A stretch of DNA of 64,000 nucleotides, from positions 86,147,637 to 86,211,636 of the forward strand of contig NC_133534.1 of assembly GCF_048544455.1 (NCBI RefSeq), given 5' to 3'. Shown here one piece after another: positions 12,200 through 26,100 of the stretch. The position numbers and the translations under genes were made by a program. Each line of letters opens with the position of its first letter. The first letter of the stretch is position 1. Origin of the DNA: Silene latifolia (Eukaryota > Streptophyta > Magnoliopsida > Caryophyllales > Caryophyllaceae). Under the pieces are notes generated by a model. It searched no databases, was not told where the DNA came from, and was given only the letters and a program-made list of their open reading frames with translations.

Positions 12200-14340
12200 A
12201 CGGTTGTTTGCATGCAAATTGGTTAAAAGTTTTTCCGAGTTATATGAATAACAAAATAAAACTTGTAAAATTTGTGTTATTATGATATATCACGAAATAA
12301 TTACATGCATGTTAATATTTCTGGTCCTAAAGTGTTTTAGGAATTTTTGGTTAATTTTTCGGATTTTTATTGTTCATATTTAATAATAATGACATTTAAA
12401 TGTGATTTTATGAGTAAAAATGTCATTTTTGGTCGAAAATTAGCTATACTTCGAATTTTCACTTGGTTTTTGGATATGTTGTTACATATATTATTTTGAG
12501 ATAACCTGCAAATTTTCATAATTTTTGGACTTGTTATGCTCGAAAAATGAATTTTTCATTTTTAAATACGGATTTAAGAGAAAAATAGGTTAATATGAGT
12601 TAAATTTCGAATCTGGTCATAGAAAATTAATATGTTGTCACATGCAATTTTACAAGATGTGTGTAAAATAATTGGCTATAAAGAAGTCTTTTAGCATGAT
12701 TTATGATTTTTTGAAGAAAAATAGCATAAATAGTGACATTATTAGTGAAAAATTAATAAAACATAATCTATGACTTAGGAAAAACGTCTAATGTTGCATT
12801 TTATTATCTTTTTCAGATCTAAAATTGAAAAGTTAGTGAAAATAATTTTTCCATGTTTTTATGATTATTTTATTATAAATCGATAAACCGCAACATTGTT
12901 TTTCCGGAAAAATTTCGAAATTTTTAACCTAAGATTTTGAACATTATGAGTGTCATGGAATTTTTCCAGAATGTTCATGAATTTAAATTTCAAATTTTGA
13001 ATTTATTTGAAATTTTTGGATTTATTTGAAGTTTAATAGCTTATTTTTGTAATTTTTGGTCCATTTATGAACAATTTTGTAAATAAAGGTTAATTATGGT
13101 CAAATTATTAGTGAAGACTATATTTTGAGTCCTAAGAGGTTAGGGTAATTAACTTATGCATAAATATGAGTTTATGCATTTTTGTGATTATAAAATGTTG
13201 AAATCACGCAAATCCGTAAAAAAAAAACCGAGTAATATACGATATTGGCTATTTAAAAGGCGATTTAGCATAAAAATTGAGCATGTTCATACATATTATA
13301 ATGCTGCATTTTTCCTTTATGATTGTCGTAATTTTAATTTATGTAATTTTGAATTATGTAATTTTACTTAGTATGGCCTTAGATTTTAATTGGTATTTCC
13401 CGAAATGTATGGGAATATCGATTCGGTTGTAATTTTTATTGTGATCTCGTATCACCGTTTTGTAATATTTAATAGATTTATTTTATTTTAGTTACAAATG
13501 TATAATAGGAAATTATGTAATTTATTATGTAATTTTATTCATTCCGGAGTTCCAAAAGATGGATTACTTCAAGAATGGCGATACATAGAGACGGTGTTAC
13601 CTCGAGATGCGTGCCACAACCGAAGTTCAAGGGACCAATGGAGTTGGTTTCCGAATATGTAATAGTTAAATAGTTTTTCTATTTTTAGGAAAGGCCATAC
13701 TAGGATTTATTTATTTTATGCTTGCATTTTATTTTATGTCACATGCATCGCTAAATCGCCATAACTAAACATGCATTGTCTTATTTTATCGAGTTTATCG
13801 ACCGTGTCAATTCGAATTATCGTAGTTCACCGCTTTAGTTCACTTAAAACGTGATAGATAATAAATTGACATGACCTCTCGCTAAAACAATTAATTGAGA
13901 CATAGCCTTACCAAATAGTAGAAACCATGAAAACCTATTTCGTGAGGGAGTGCACTCGGCCCTACCGGGGTACAAACCTTGTTACGTAGGGGAAGTGGGT
14001 GATAAATGTCAAATCCACCGAATTCATGTTGATGAGGGTTTCATCGGCCATACCGTGCCCAAGTTGATGTGGATTTGGATCATGGACACATTTATTCGAA
14101 ATTTGGATTGAGCTCAACGGAAGTATTCGCGACCGTAGTTGCATGTGTTCCGGGCTATAGATAAATATTAGAGTAATTTTATCGACCAAGAGTTCTAAAA
14201 GTAGAATCGATTAAAGCGTTAATCCACCGAGTTATATTGATAAGGGTTTCATCGGCCATACCGTGCCCAAGTTAATATGAATTTGGGTCTTGGAATCATT
14301 TATCATAGTTGGGTAGAGGTCACTATGTAAATGCTTTACT
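12200..14340 (+). other. Untranslated leader of inner Copia element
   Basis: No gene is seen. It contains degenerate tandem units (about 12380-12780) like those at 895-1365. The sequence at 13850-14340 is the uninterrupted counterpart of the site where the solo LTR entered the outer element. Confidence 0.7.
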
Positions 14341-17300
14341 TGTTATATACAAGTATTAACAAAACGATAAATGTCAAGTTTTCCATTATTCCGTTATCAT
14401 ATTGTTCTATTTCTTTACCACAATTCATATACGATATCATTTCGATTTTGATACAAATCTCCATTAAAACATCGTAACTAAAGACAAAAATTTGAATTGC
14501 TTCTAAAACCTCAAACAAACCATTGCTAAGGATCTCTTGTAAAGAGTATAGATTAAAGTTATTCATTATCAAACAGGTTTTTGATTCTTGACTAACACGT
14601 CTACTTACAATGGATTATTTTTCATGTACTTAAATGAATTAAGTACCTTGAAGCGATAAACTGTTTTGGTAATTAGTTTTGTCAAGAATTCGTAATTGAC
14701 CAAAATAACGCAACCACTTCAATGAAAGTTTTAAGACTAAAACGAACAAATGAAGAGTGAATCTTCATGAGTTCAATTTTGCTTCTCAAAGCAAAGACTC
14801 ATTGAATTAAGTGGGAGCATTCTCTTAAACCGTTAAGATGAGGACGAGGTTCAAGAAGTAAGGATTATGATGGAATTGATACAAGGTAATGTTAAAGGTA
14901 AAGTTGTTGAGAATGACGATACTAAGCCTATCAATCCCGGCCGATAAAGTTTCCATTGTCTTAAATGTTGGACACGAGAAAGGAAACTACCCCAAATTAT
15001 TGAAGAATCAACAAGTTAGTTGTGGGACATCTAATGGGATCTTCTTCTTTAAATGTTTATATGATTGACATAAATTTTGCTAGTACTACTTCGTCAATAT
15101 TAGAAACCGGTGGTGGTTTTCATCATTATGTTTGATACATATGATGATTAGAATATGACGACTAGCAACAATGAAGTCAAGAGATAGAGTCATTGTGCAC
15201 TAAATCTAGTTTTCGGGTTTGGAGTTGTACTAAATTGTGACTATTAAGTACATAAACTCTAAATAAGAATACAATTTGTTAAAGATACAAAAGAAGTTTC
15301 ACTTTTGTGACCCTTTACACCACGATTTGATATATGGCTAGCCCATTATCAAGGTGATAATATTCTAAACCAAACTAGAATAATATATCATGAAGATGAT
15401 GCAAGACTCAAATTGGTAACCCAAGATTAAACCTTAATATTTTGGAATGATGAACGCAAAGAGTTAACGAGTACTCTTGAAACCATTAGATTGTTAATGG
15501 TATATGCGTATCTTGTATTCAAAGCAAGAAGTCTCGTGCCTTTTTGGTTGAAAAGGACATCGAGGTTATAAATCATTGATCCATAATAGGTTGATCATTC
15601 TCTTTTACCAACGATTTAAGTTGACGCTAATGTGTTCACTTAATAAGGTAAATAGAAAAATCTTTGAAGAAGTTCAAGAGTTCAAGGAATCACGATTTAA
15701 TCGTGATGGGATTATCAAAGTGAAGACTTTGATATAAGCCAAAGGAAATGTGATATAGAATCACAAGTTAATCTCTCTTAGCACGCATTATGGAATAATG
15801 TATGATTGGATAAGAAATCAAACGCTATTCGATATGGTTTGGATTTCAATCAAGTTACTTTGAGTTACTTGATCCTTTTGGGGATTTTATCATTTTTGTC
15901 TAAATTATTTTTCCACTAAATCGAATCATATGAGATATGAAATGGTAAGGGTACCATATTTGTAAGTTTTCACAAGAAACAAATGCTCATTTTTTCCCTT
16001 TCAATTATCACGAGTACGACGGGTTTGTGGCTCGTGAAGCTGTCTTTCTAAAATACAAGTTTATTTTTAGAAGACAGAGTGGGAGAAATTATTCAAGAGC
16101 CACAAAGAATACCACAAAGATTTTATGTCAAAGATTTTATGTCGCAAGAAACTGGTCTTTCTTGTAAACTGGTCTTTCTTGGCTACATGAGACGTTTTGT
16201 GTAAGACATTGTTTCTTCAAAACCTAGGAGGTTAAATTCGTCACTTGTTAAAAATGATGAATTCATGCTACTTTTAAGAAAGTAAAGAGCTTATAACTTA
16301 CAAAAGAAATTGTTTGATTCAAGTTGATTACTTCTAGAAAGTAATGAACATATGACTTACATAAGAATGTTTAAGTCACAACTCAATACAAGGCTTAGAG
16401 CCATGAGAATCCGAAATAAAAGGCTTGATTAGTGACAAAGGGTGTTGCACTAATATTTCAAAGCAATATTGGTTGCAAAGGGTTTTGCACTAATTGAAAT
16501 GCTTAAGTCTATTTGGATCTTCTTAGGGATTGTGTTTCATTATTATGAAATACATAGCGAGTGAATCTAAAACCCACTTCTTCAATAGAAGGAATGTATT
16601 CAATACATGTCTTGAGTTTTATAGATTCTTGCAATCCTAAGATAATGTGAAACTTAAGAGAGGATCTTAAGTAGGACATCAATGAGTTGGAATCAACATT
16701 TTGATCATGTGATAAAACATTTCTCGATAAGTCGAGAAGTTGTGTTTATACATGAAGTTTAGTGGGAGTTACGAAATTTTTAATTAGTCTGATATGTGGA
16801 TGACATATTGATCATTGCCAATGATTTAAGACTTTTGGAGTATTATAATACATCTTTAATATACGGATTTATGAAGATAAATCCACGTGATATTAGCGTC
16901 AATAAGAAGTCTTATGTTGATAAGATTCATGACTAGTTCAATTAAATTGAACATATTTGATTGATTTCATTTGCTTCCGCCGAGAATCAAATAAAAAGAA
17001 ATGATGTATAACACTTCATATGCTTTGAGTATGATGAATTGTTTTCAAAAATCGAATCTAAATAATCTTTACCAAGTAAGGTATAAAGATTACCCTTAAG
17101 TGCTTGCAGAAGCATTAAGGAAGTAAAGCAAAGTGTTTATGATGCAATATTGTGTAAGGGTGTTACACAAGTGACAATTGACAATTGAGATTGCGCATGG
17201 TTTCCGACAAAACCATAATCAAAACACATTAGGATGGTTAAGATACCATTGTGGCAATGTTAATTAAGAAGTAGATTTTCTAGAATCGTTCTAGGCAATA

Positions 17301-18412
17301 AAGAACAATGAGAGATATTTATAACGGAAATTTAGTACACTTGCGATCATGAGATGTGCAAGAGGATAAGTCCCGCACACTGTGAAAACAGTGGGAGCTA
17401 TTCTTAGGCTAGAGGGCCTATGTCTTGATTGGATCTCGACACGTACTCAGAAAGTTTTGTAATGCAAATGTGTACATTACAAAAGGAAAACGAGTATGTA
17501 GTAAGGTTGAGTAAGGTACAAGAAGTTGATAAAACCTACTAACCAAAGCCTTCTCGAAGGCTAAACATGATGAGTCATGTCATTTCAATTGAATTGAAAT
17601 GAACAACTACGTACAAGATCAAATTAGATTATAGAATATGAAATAGTAATCAGGCATTGACTATTCATATGTGATAATCACATTTGTCGTTCGAGTTTTT
17701 ATTTTAAAACTCTTTTATTATACTTTGTTACATCCAAACGGGTTGTGGAGACAATTGAACCCCGTTAAAGTGAACACGGATTAACATTGTATTCGCCCAT
17801 AGTCACTTGTATGAGGTGACGTCTCGAAGTGACTAGAGTGTGATGCGATTGATGGCAAGTTCAAGTGCCATAGAGTCATGTGAGATGACTAGTCGATCAC
17901 ATAGGCAGACTGTTAGGAACACTTTGTCGGGCAGTGACCGCTTATAGAGTTCTGGCAAATTTATAAAGCCTGGTCGTGGCGAGAGCTACTATAGTATTAT
18001 AATGAGTCGATTCTTTTGACTAAAGACTATTCACCTAAGATGGCACAGTTTCAGATTAACTTTGATTTGTGTTACTACGACCTTCGTAAATGGGGTCAAA
18101 TGGGCATATTTTGGGTTATGATGGCTGTGGCTAGTCGAAGGGAATGAGTGCGATAGGAATTGTCCATCCCCTTGTCAGGGTTAAAACAATATCTCAGGGC
18201 CACTCGAGGAGTAATGAACTGGAAATGCGTGGCCACGCTCGGAAGGTATCCAGAGTGGATAAATCCGGTCATCGGTTATTCTCCGGATCGAGGAAACCAC
18301 TCTCGATATGATCACTTGCAAGTACGACCTGAAAGACACCTTGCATTGAGTGGGAGATAGTAATAGGACAAGAGAATTGGTGACGCACACTTGTCGAGGA
18401 CAAGTGGGAGAT
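14341..18412 (+). pseudogene. Decayed Copia gag-pol of the inner element
   Basis: The remains are in normal order. A damaged zinc-knuckle/protease segment lies near 14940-15130 (translated pieces resemble 'KFHCLKC' and 'MIDINFASTTSSILETGGG', the latter corresponding to the Copia protease region around its catalytic Asp). Reverse transcriptase YVDDILIIAND is at 16793, with an 'EVV-FIHEV' stretch before it. The polypurine tract GGACAAGTGGGAGAT lies just before 18413. Stops and indels occur throughout, and no frame above about 80 codons is left. The element cannot encode its own enzymes. Confidence 0.8.
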
Positions 18413-19712
18413 TGTTGGGAAATGTGTCCTCAACAATAGTACGATCACATGATTTAAATATCATTATTAAATCTCATTTCAAGAATACGGAAGGGATGAT
18501 ACATTACATATATATAGTCAACTGGTCCACACATATCGGTAATGATTGGCTGGCTAGAGTTTGACATTCTGTCGTGCGACGGTGGTGATCAATTGATCCC
18601 TTGAGGTCACACCTAAAGGACGATTCCCTTAATTGAAAAGGTTAATTAGTTGTATACCCGTCTGATTAATTAATTCCTTAAAATTGAACAATTCGATTTG
18701 TGAGAAAGAGAATATTGATATCTTATTGTAATGGGATTAAATAAGATTTATTTTAGTAATAAAATGCTTTGTTGCTAAAATTATTTACTGTTTGAGAAAC
18801 AATAAAGATAAGAATGAATGGTTAATTATAATTACAAGAAGTTGTGAATTATAACTGTATGACTCATTTTATTTATGTGATCAAGTATCACTAGTCAATT
18901 TGTTGTATATAATTTAATTAATTCATGAAATGGTATTTATGTGATAAATATGCATTAAATTAATTAATAACATGTATCATATAACATGTGACATATTGTG
19001 TGACAAGTGACAAATTGACAAAATAAAATGGTAGTCCATTTTACATATGGACCGAAATATTGTAGATAGTGGAGGATAGTGGGTGTATTATTTTAATGCC
19101 TAAAATTATTATAATCATACCTATTATTGCATAGCCTTACACCTACAATATTGGTAAGACAAAAAGGGAAAGCAAGATGCTCTCCTTTGGCCTTGAGTGG
19201 GCCGGCTCTACTACTCCTAAAGAGGAGTTTTAGTTCTTTTATATGATTATTCTTACACAACCATTCTATCTACATGCAAATGTTCATGTATCCTCTCTTC
19301 TCTCTCTTTTATTTTCATCAAAAAGATGAGATTATAATCTAAATTGTTCATATAAATTACTAAGATTACTAGAAGTAGTATATGAGTATTAGTAATAGAT
19401 TTTAAGGTAAACTACAATACAAACATCTAGTACATGTTTATTTGTGGGTTTAAGGGATTGTCTTGGGTGCTACTAATTGGAGGGCTTCTAATTTGAAGTC
19501 AAGAATGTTCATCCATTAATGGAAAGCTCAAGAACTAACAAGAAGGAGATCTTGTTAGTGCCCATTATGACCGAAATCTTTATGGTGAGAAAATGTTTTC
19601 TTATCTTATTTTATTAATGTTTTCATGCATAAAATTCACATTTAATTTTATGACAAATTAATTTTAACATATATGAGTATGTTAGTATGTATATAGATCT
19701 ACATTTCCTTCA
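18413..19712 (+). repeat. 3' LTR of inner Copia element
   Basis: This is a direct repeat of 10882-12183. Visible differences include a lost base near 18568, a small replacement near 18655, and G to T near 19621. Confidence 0.95.
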
Positions 19713-20881
19713 GACTTATCTTTACGCCTCTTTCGGACTGTTCTGCCGATTGTGGGTTTAGCTCATATCTTCCGCCTCTTTCGGACTGTTCTGCCGATTG
19801 TGGGTTCTCGACTTCCGTTCTGTCGATCGAGTCTTGGATGCGGATTGTTCTGCCGCATGTCGAATCGAGGACCGTTCGCCCGAGAGTCGGCGATTTAGAC
19901 TAGGATTGAGTCTTGGGAGTACCATTATCGTCCTACCAGGGGAATTATATATTTATATATGAGTAGTAAAGGTCTTGCTTGGTTATAGATATTGGTATTT
20001 GTCTTTCAAGGTAAGAGTTATGCCTTGTGTTGTTTGTCTTGGTCCTATCGGATACTAGGGGTGAGCTATAAGCCCTCTAGTTGCGATATGATCGTCGGGA
20101 TTGATGTTCCCATCCGTTCTTATGGTGAGATGCAAGCCATAAGTATGAATGTGACATTAGTAGCCACGTCCCGTATAATGTCTGCTAAGTGGTTTTCCAA
20201 ATAATGGCTACCATTTCTATTCTTGTAAATTGCATTGGATGACCCCTTACTTAGCTGCTTCACCTGATTCGGATTCTAACCTCACATCTATGTTGTATTT
20301 CCTTGAAATGCGTGCCTTGGTACAGATTACCGTATTCTTGTCTTCCATATTATTTAATTGTCTCATATGAGTAGTTTAACCGTTATCATGCTAATGTTGA
20401 TATATCTTGTTCTATCTCATTTAATTACCATGTTTAAACATAAATTTGATATCCATATTTTTGTAAGAGTCTTACATGACTTACCTGTTTTAGTTCTTTG
20501 TTATGTTCGTTTCGACATTTTGTGGCTGGGAGAACCTTGAGTTACTCCCCCCGATGTTGTGGCGTTCATGTTTACATGAATGACAGGTATTAGTGGTGCA
20601 TTCATGGGGTGAAGACATGTGTGAGCTAGCGAGCACTTCGGCCTAGTAGTTGGTTTATTAGGATTGTTTAGACCTACCTTTTATTGTATTGTCATTCGAG
20701 GGATATATTTTCCCTCACCTTGATTATCACGTTTGTATAATTTTAAAGTCTTTATTTCCGCACTCTTTATTTATGTTTTAGATTTTGGTGAACCCGCGCT
20801 TTAAATTTTAAATGTTTCAAAAATTCCCTAAAATTCCGCATTTTATTAGTTATATTTTCCGCTTTATCGCGGGGTGTCTAA
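19713..20881 (+). repeat. 5' LTR of the large non-autonomous element, second part
   Basis: This continues the LTR after the inner Copia element and matches 25406-26576. It has two to three copies of 'cggactgttctgccgattgt' at 19735-19860. Small open frames (for example 19992-20204) recur in the other LTR and have no recognisable product. Confidence 0.9.
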
Positions 20882-20882
20882 G

Positions 20883-20896
20883 TTGGTATCAGCGCC
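20883..20896 (+). other. Primer-binding site of the large non-autonomous element
   Basis: TTGGTATCAGCGCC immediately follows the LTR. It resembles the initiator tRNA-Met site TGGTATCAGAGCC with one change. Confidence 0.75.
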
Positions 20897-23129
20897 TATG
20901 TTGCTCCCGACGCACACACGTGTACCCCAAATTTAATTTGAACTTGACCTTAAATAATGAATGAGAGATGGGTAGAAATAAGGACCTAAGTTGGTAGTCT
21001 CTTTGTGTATGCTCCGTGGTAGGTTCTAACATGTTTATTGATTGTCATCTGTTTTTGTGCCATTGGATCGACAAACCATGAGCTTACCCGTGTTGCGATC
21101 AAGACTTGGTGCCTATTGCTAGAAATTGAAGATTTGTTCAACTTTTGAAGAATGCTTCTACTTCCTCGAAGATATTTCTCATTCTTTGTGTACCCTACCT
21201 CATTCTTTACTTCTTAATGTTTATTTCTTCTTCTAAACTCTCTTTTCTTTTTTCTTGGAAGTTATTCTTGTACCCTCCCAACTTGTCCTTTGTTCCTTGC
21301 TTATCCTCCCTTGACGCCTCTTGGATAGTTCTATTTCTTTTGTGGGATGTTAACCATGGTTGGATAATTTGGCTTTTGTGGAGTTTGTTTTTGTTTGACC
21401 CTTAACCCTGGTTTTAAGAAGTTGTGATGTTGGAAGGACTTAGGTAGTGTGGTGAAACATACTTGGTGATTCTTATACCTAATTCCTTGGTAAGGTAAGT
21501 ATAATTGATCGGTGGAATATTGTGTGTTAAGTGTGAGTTGCCTGTGATACTAAGATTATGGGACTTGGCCTTGTTGTTTATACTTGGAATTTGAGAATTT
21601 GGTAACTCGTGTATTGTTGCTTGGGGCTTTGACATGGCGTAGAGTTTATGATGAGAGCTTGAAAGGAAACACCTCTAGGACGTTGTTGATTGGTGATGAA
21701 AGTGTTACTTGGAAGTTTGAGTTGAGCTTGAGGTTAGCATTGTCGGTATACTTTTGTGAGTGTTGTGATAATTACATAAGAACCATGATAGGCAAGAGTT
21801 GTTGTTAGTTTTGGAATCACAATTGGGCATTCAATTTGCGGTAATGAGGATTAGTAGCCAGAGGTCTTGAGATGCGATTATAAGTTAGGATCGATAGAGG
21901 TTGAAGCTTTGAGCTTGATCTCGTGGAGGTTGTTTGTAGATGTTTGGGGATTTGGGGTAGTGAAATCACACTTATTGTGAAGTACCTTGTTTCATGGAAT
22001 GACTTAGGATGAAGTGACACAAGTGTTTTGAGGAAATCCTTGGGAGTGATGTGGTTATAAGTTTTGTTGTTAGGAAGTTTTCGGAACCGCTTAGGATGAT
22101 GTTGTTATTTGAGATTTGAGTATCTGGCGTTTCCTTGTTGTCTAATTTCCCTTTTTCCTTGATCATAAGCGTTACCGTTCATACCCCTTTTCCTTGCTTC
22201 ATCATACTCCTCTTTTAAGTTTGATGCTGGTAACCTATGAAGCTCTATCTTTTACAACTTTGTAAATTCGACTTCAATCCTTGCCCTATGAAATTCATCA
22301 TAGCTCTTTTGTTGGTTAAGTTTGGACTCTCTTAGCGTACTTCGTATTTATGTTGTCTAAATTGCTTTTCATTTCATACAATTTCTAAATATTTCAAGCT
22401 ACCAGTTTTGATTCGTTGTTAAAAGTTGATGTTACTTTTGCAAACTTTACCTATTTTAAAAGGTTCCAAAATGAAAATTTGATTTAGTTCCCTATTTGTT
22501 GTTTGAATATAAACTCATTTATCATAATTTTAATTGCTAAACCCGAAATTCCCTTAAATTTTATACAATCCCTGTTAACTTTAATCTATTTAAAATTTCT
22601 TGGTGAAAGTTTAATGTTATATTTTCAGGAATTTGACTCCCTTTTGAGTTTAAAGATGAAACCTTTATCTCTATTTTGGCTTTTGCAAAAGAAAATTTGA
22701 GTGAATTACCTTTTTCTTTTGATTTTAACGTTGATCGGATGTTAGAACTCGTTATTAGAGACGTTTAATAACTTGTTCTACGCTTGTCGGCGAATTGATT
22801 TTGTTTTAAATCTGTCTTTGACTTGGAAGGTTAGCGTTCTTGTGTGCACGACAAGAGCAATTTCGTTCCATGAATGAGACTTATACTTTTGAAAACTCTT
22901 CGTTAATGTTTTTGAAAGTATTTTGATTTTTGATTTATACCAATGACTTACCTTTCGATCTGGTTCTGTCGGAAAATTTTATTTGGAACTTTTGAAAGAA
23001 TTTTAGTTCTTATGATAAGTAACCTTTTAAATGTTTTGGTTACCTATTCCAATTCCAGTTTCATTTTATATAGTCTTTCATTTCTACTTTCAAGTTTCGA
23101 GGATGAAACTTTTTAAAAGGTGGGGTGAT
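20897..23129 (+). other. Non-coding internal region of the large non-autonomous element
   Basis: No gag, protease, RT or integrase motif is seen in any frame; the open frames are short and without recognisable composition. It ends in 'aaaaggtggggtgat', the polypurine tract. This layout (long LTRs, short non-coding core) fits a LARD-type derivative. Confidence 0.75.
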
Positions 23130-26100
23130 TGTAACACCCGCGAATTTCCCATTTTTAGCATTTATGATTTAATTAACCGTTCTCTTATTTTATTTATATT
23201 TTAAATTATTTACCTTAATTAATTTTATTTTAAACAAGATTTTTATAAAAAACTATATTTTTATAAGCCTGTTTATATAAAAATATATTTTGTTAGTCGA
23301 GCAGGATAGTAATGATAATATTAATAATAGAAAAGTTTCGTCTTAAATTGTAATAGGTTTGAGACGTATTCCCATCTAGTATAAGACCGTCACATTTTCA
23401 TTTTGAAGCTAATTTATTCGAACTAACCCGATTCCTACTGCACACACTCACACTCACCTTATCTCTAACTTAAAATATAATTATTATTTTTTTTTTTATT
23501 TTTTTTTTTATTGTTGTTGTTGTACCCCCGACCCTACCCCCCTTCTTTTCCCTTTTCTTTTCGTGATTCACCAGCGACAACCAAAACAATAGCAACAACA
23601 ATCTGCATCAACCAAAAACGACATCAACACCTCCATTAAACCCGACATTCAAACTCAGATCCCGACTTCATTTCTCAACCATTTTCGCTAATTTTTACAC
23701 CAATAGCTTCCTCTCCTCATCCTCCTTCTTTATATGTAAGAAAGAGCCAAGCTTTCATCCTATTTCAATTCGGCCGTCTTACAAAGGATTCGGATTTTGG
23801 GTTAATTTCTTCTGTTTTTGGGTTTCGTGTCATCCTTGGGCGACTCCTGTGGCGTTTAGGAGAGCAAAAAAGGTAACGGTGATAGGTTACTCGACAAATG
23901 TCGAAATTTCCGTCTTTTGTGTCCCTTGTTGCGTTCTTATTTGATAAAGCTCGATTCTTTTTACTTTCCCCTATTTGTATGCTCAATCTTATCGTATCAA
24001 CTCTGCCCTTTTTGCTCGGATTCGCTCGTTGTTATTCGTGAGGTCGCGGGGTTAATTCCCGTCTCCAAATATCGTTTGAATCGAACTGTTTCATATAGAC
24101 TTTCGAGTTTATTTAAGTTAAGCTTGGTGAGTGTTATTCATGTTTAGCTGCGTTTTATTTCCGTCTCAATCCTACTTTATTTTCTGTCTGGAAACTTAGC
24201 TGGTATGGACTGTCGATTTTAGTTTGGAACCGCGACAGGGGGTTTTGTGAGCTCTGTACTGGGGCATTTTGGTACAGGGTCTGGGACTGTTTTTGATGGA
24301 CTGAGCAGGCGGTTATATGCTGATGGGCGATGTTTTATGGGTTGCTTATGGGTTAATAAAAACGTGTGCTTTTACCTTATCATTTCATGTTAGGGTCGTA
24401 ATTTGGTTAGGTCGTATTCTATGTGTTAAACCCGTCTTTTGGTTGGTGTTGGCCTCGTTTTGGGGGACTATGCTGGGGTCGTATGGCCTGGTTGTGCATG
24501 GGCTACGGCCTGTTTCAGCATGGATTAAGGATTGGTTTAGCATGGCTGCAATTTAGGGTAGTGATGGTGGTTGTTTGGTTCGATGCCGGGGACTGTTGGT
24601 AGAATGCAAAGGCTGTACCGTGGCCTGGTTTTGGCGAGTCTGGTGGTCTTGCCACGGCCTGGGCAGTGGCGAGGCGGGGGCACGGGTTGAGTCCGTGTAT
24701 GGTTAGCTGTAGGGCCATGTGTGGGTGTTACTAATTAGCTCCTTGAGTCGTAGTTATGGATGGTTTTGGCGTAAGTTGGTCATTCGAATGATTTAAATCT
24801 TGTCTCATGCTTTATGTAACTTAATTCGTTAAATATCGTTCATTCACATATTTTTCTCACATTAATCATAAAAGTGGAATTTATTATTTATTCATGTCAA
24901 ATTTCGATGAAATGTCTCACTTACCTATAATATGAATTTTTAATCCGTTCCTTCTCATTTATCTATCGTATTTCAAATGTGAGTGAATTATTCTACTTAT
25001 TTAATTAAATTGAGTCATTTATAATTGGATGCTTGTTTTTCTTATTATAAATGGTTCATCTCCGTTTGTTTACATTTTTATTCAAGTGACAAATATTGAA
25101 GAAATGGGTTACTTATTCATATTCATGATTATGATTTGGCATGAAATATCTTATTTAGATTATCATCGGCTCATTTCATTAGTAGTCTCTTTCCAAGTTG
25201 ATTCGTATCGCTTGGGTGAATCGTGTAGTAGTCCCTTTCCAAGTTGATTCGCATCGCTTGGTTGGGTCGCGTAGTAGTCTCTTTCCAAGTTGATTCGCAT
25301 CGCTTGGTTGGGTCGTGTAGTAGTCTCTTTCCAAGTTGATTCGCATCGCTTGGTTGAGTCGTATTCGTTTGATAGTGCCTTTATACTATACCGTATTGCT
25401 TGACTTATCTTTACGCCTCTTTCGGACTGTTCTGCCGATTGTGGGTTTAGCTCATATCTTCCGCCTCTTTCGGACTGTTCTGCCGATTGTGGGTTCTCGA
25501 CTTCCGTTCTGTCGATCGAGTCTTGGATGCGGACTGTTCTGCCGCATGTCGAATCGAGGACCGTTCTGCCCCGAGAGTCTGGCCACAGATTTAGACTAGG
25601 ACTGAGTCTTGGGAGTACCATTGTCGTCCTACCAGGGGAATTATATATTTATATATGAGTAGTAAAGGTCTTGCTTGGTTATAGATATTGGTATTTGTCT
25701 TTCAAGGTAAGAGTTATGCCTTGTGTTGTTTGTCTTGGTCCTATCGGATACTAGGGTTGAGCTATAAGCCCTCTAGTTGCGATATGATCGTCGGGATTGA
25801 TGTTCCCATCCGTTCTTATGGTGAGATTCAAGCCATAAGTATGAATGTGACATTAGTAGCCACGTCCCGTATAATGTCTGCTAAGTGGTTTTCCAAATAA
25901 TGGCTACCATTTCTATTCTTGTAAATTGCATTGGATGACCCCTTACTTAGCTGCTTCACGTGATTCGGATTCTAACCTCACATCTATGTTGTATTTCCTT
26001 GAAATGCGTGCCTTGGTACAGATTACCGTATTATTGTCTTCCATATTATTTAATTGTCTCATATGAGTAGTTTAACCGTTATCATGCTAATGTTGATCCA

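Larger units (their letters stand above)
10882..19712 (+). mobile_element. Inner Copia-type retrotransposon (8.8 kb), recently inserted
   Basis: The 5' LTR is 10882-12183 and the 3' LTR 18413-19712, about 1300 bp each, starting TGTTGGGAAATG and ending CTTCA. The target duplication is GACTT (10877-10881 and 19713-19717). The unbroken target is visible in the sister LTR near 25402. The LTRs differ at only a handful of positions by eye. The family is the same as, or close to, the outer Copia element (shared LTR start, leader and polypurine tract). Confidence 0.95.

Noticed and set aside
25163..25621. 152-codon - strand open frame in the chromovirus-like LTR
   Set aside because: It runs through the 46-bp and 'ctgttctgccg' tandem arrays and is repetitive in sequence, with no family pattern. 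It is absent as an open frame from the interrupted sister LTR.
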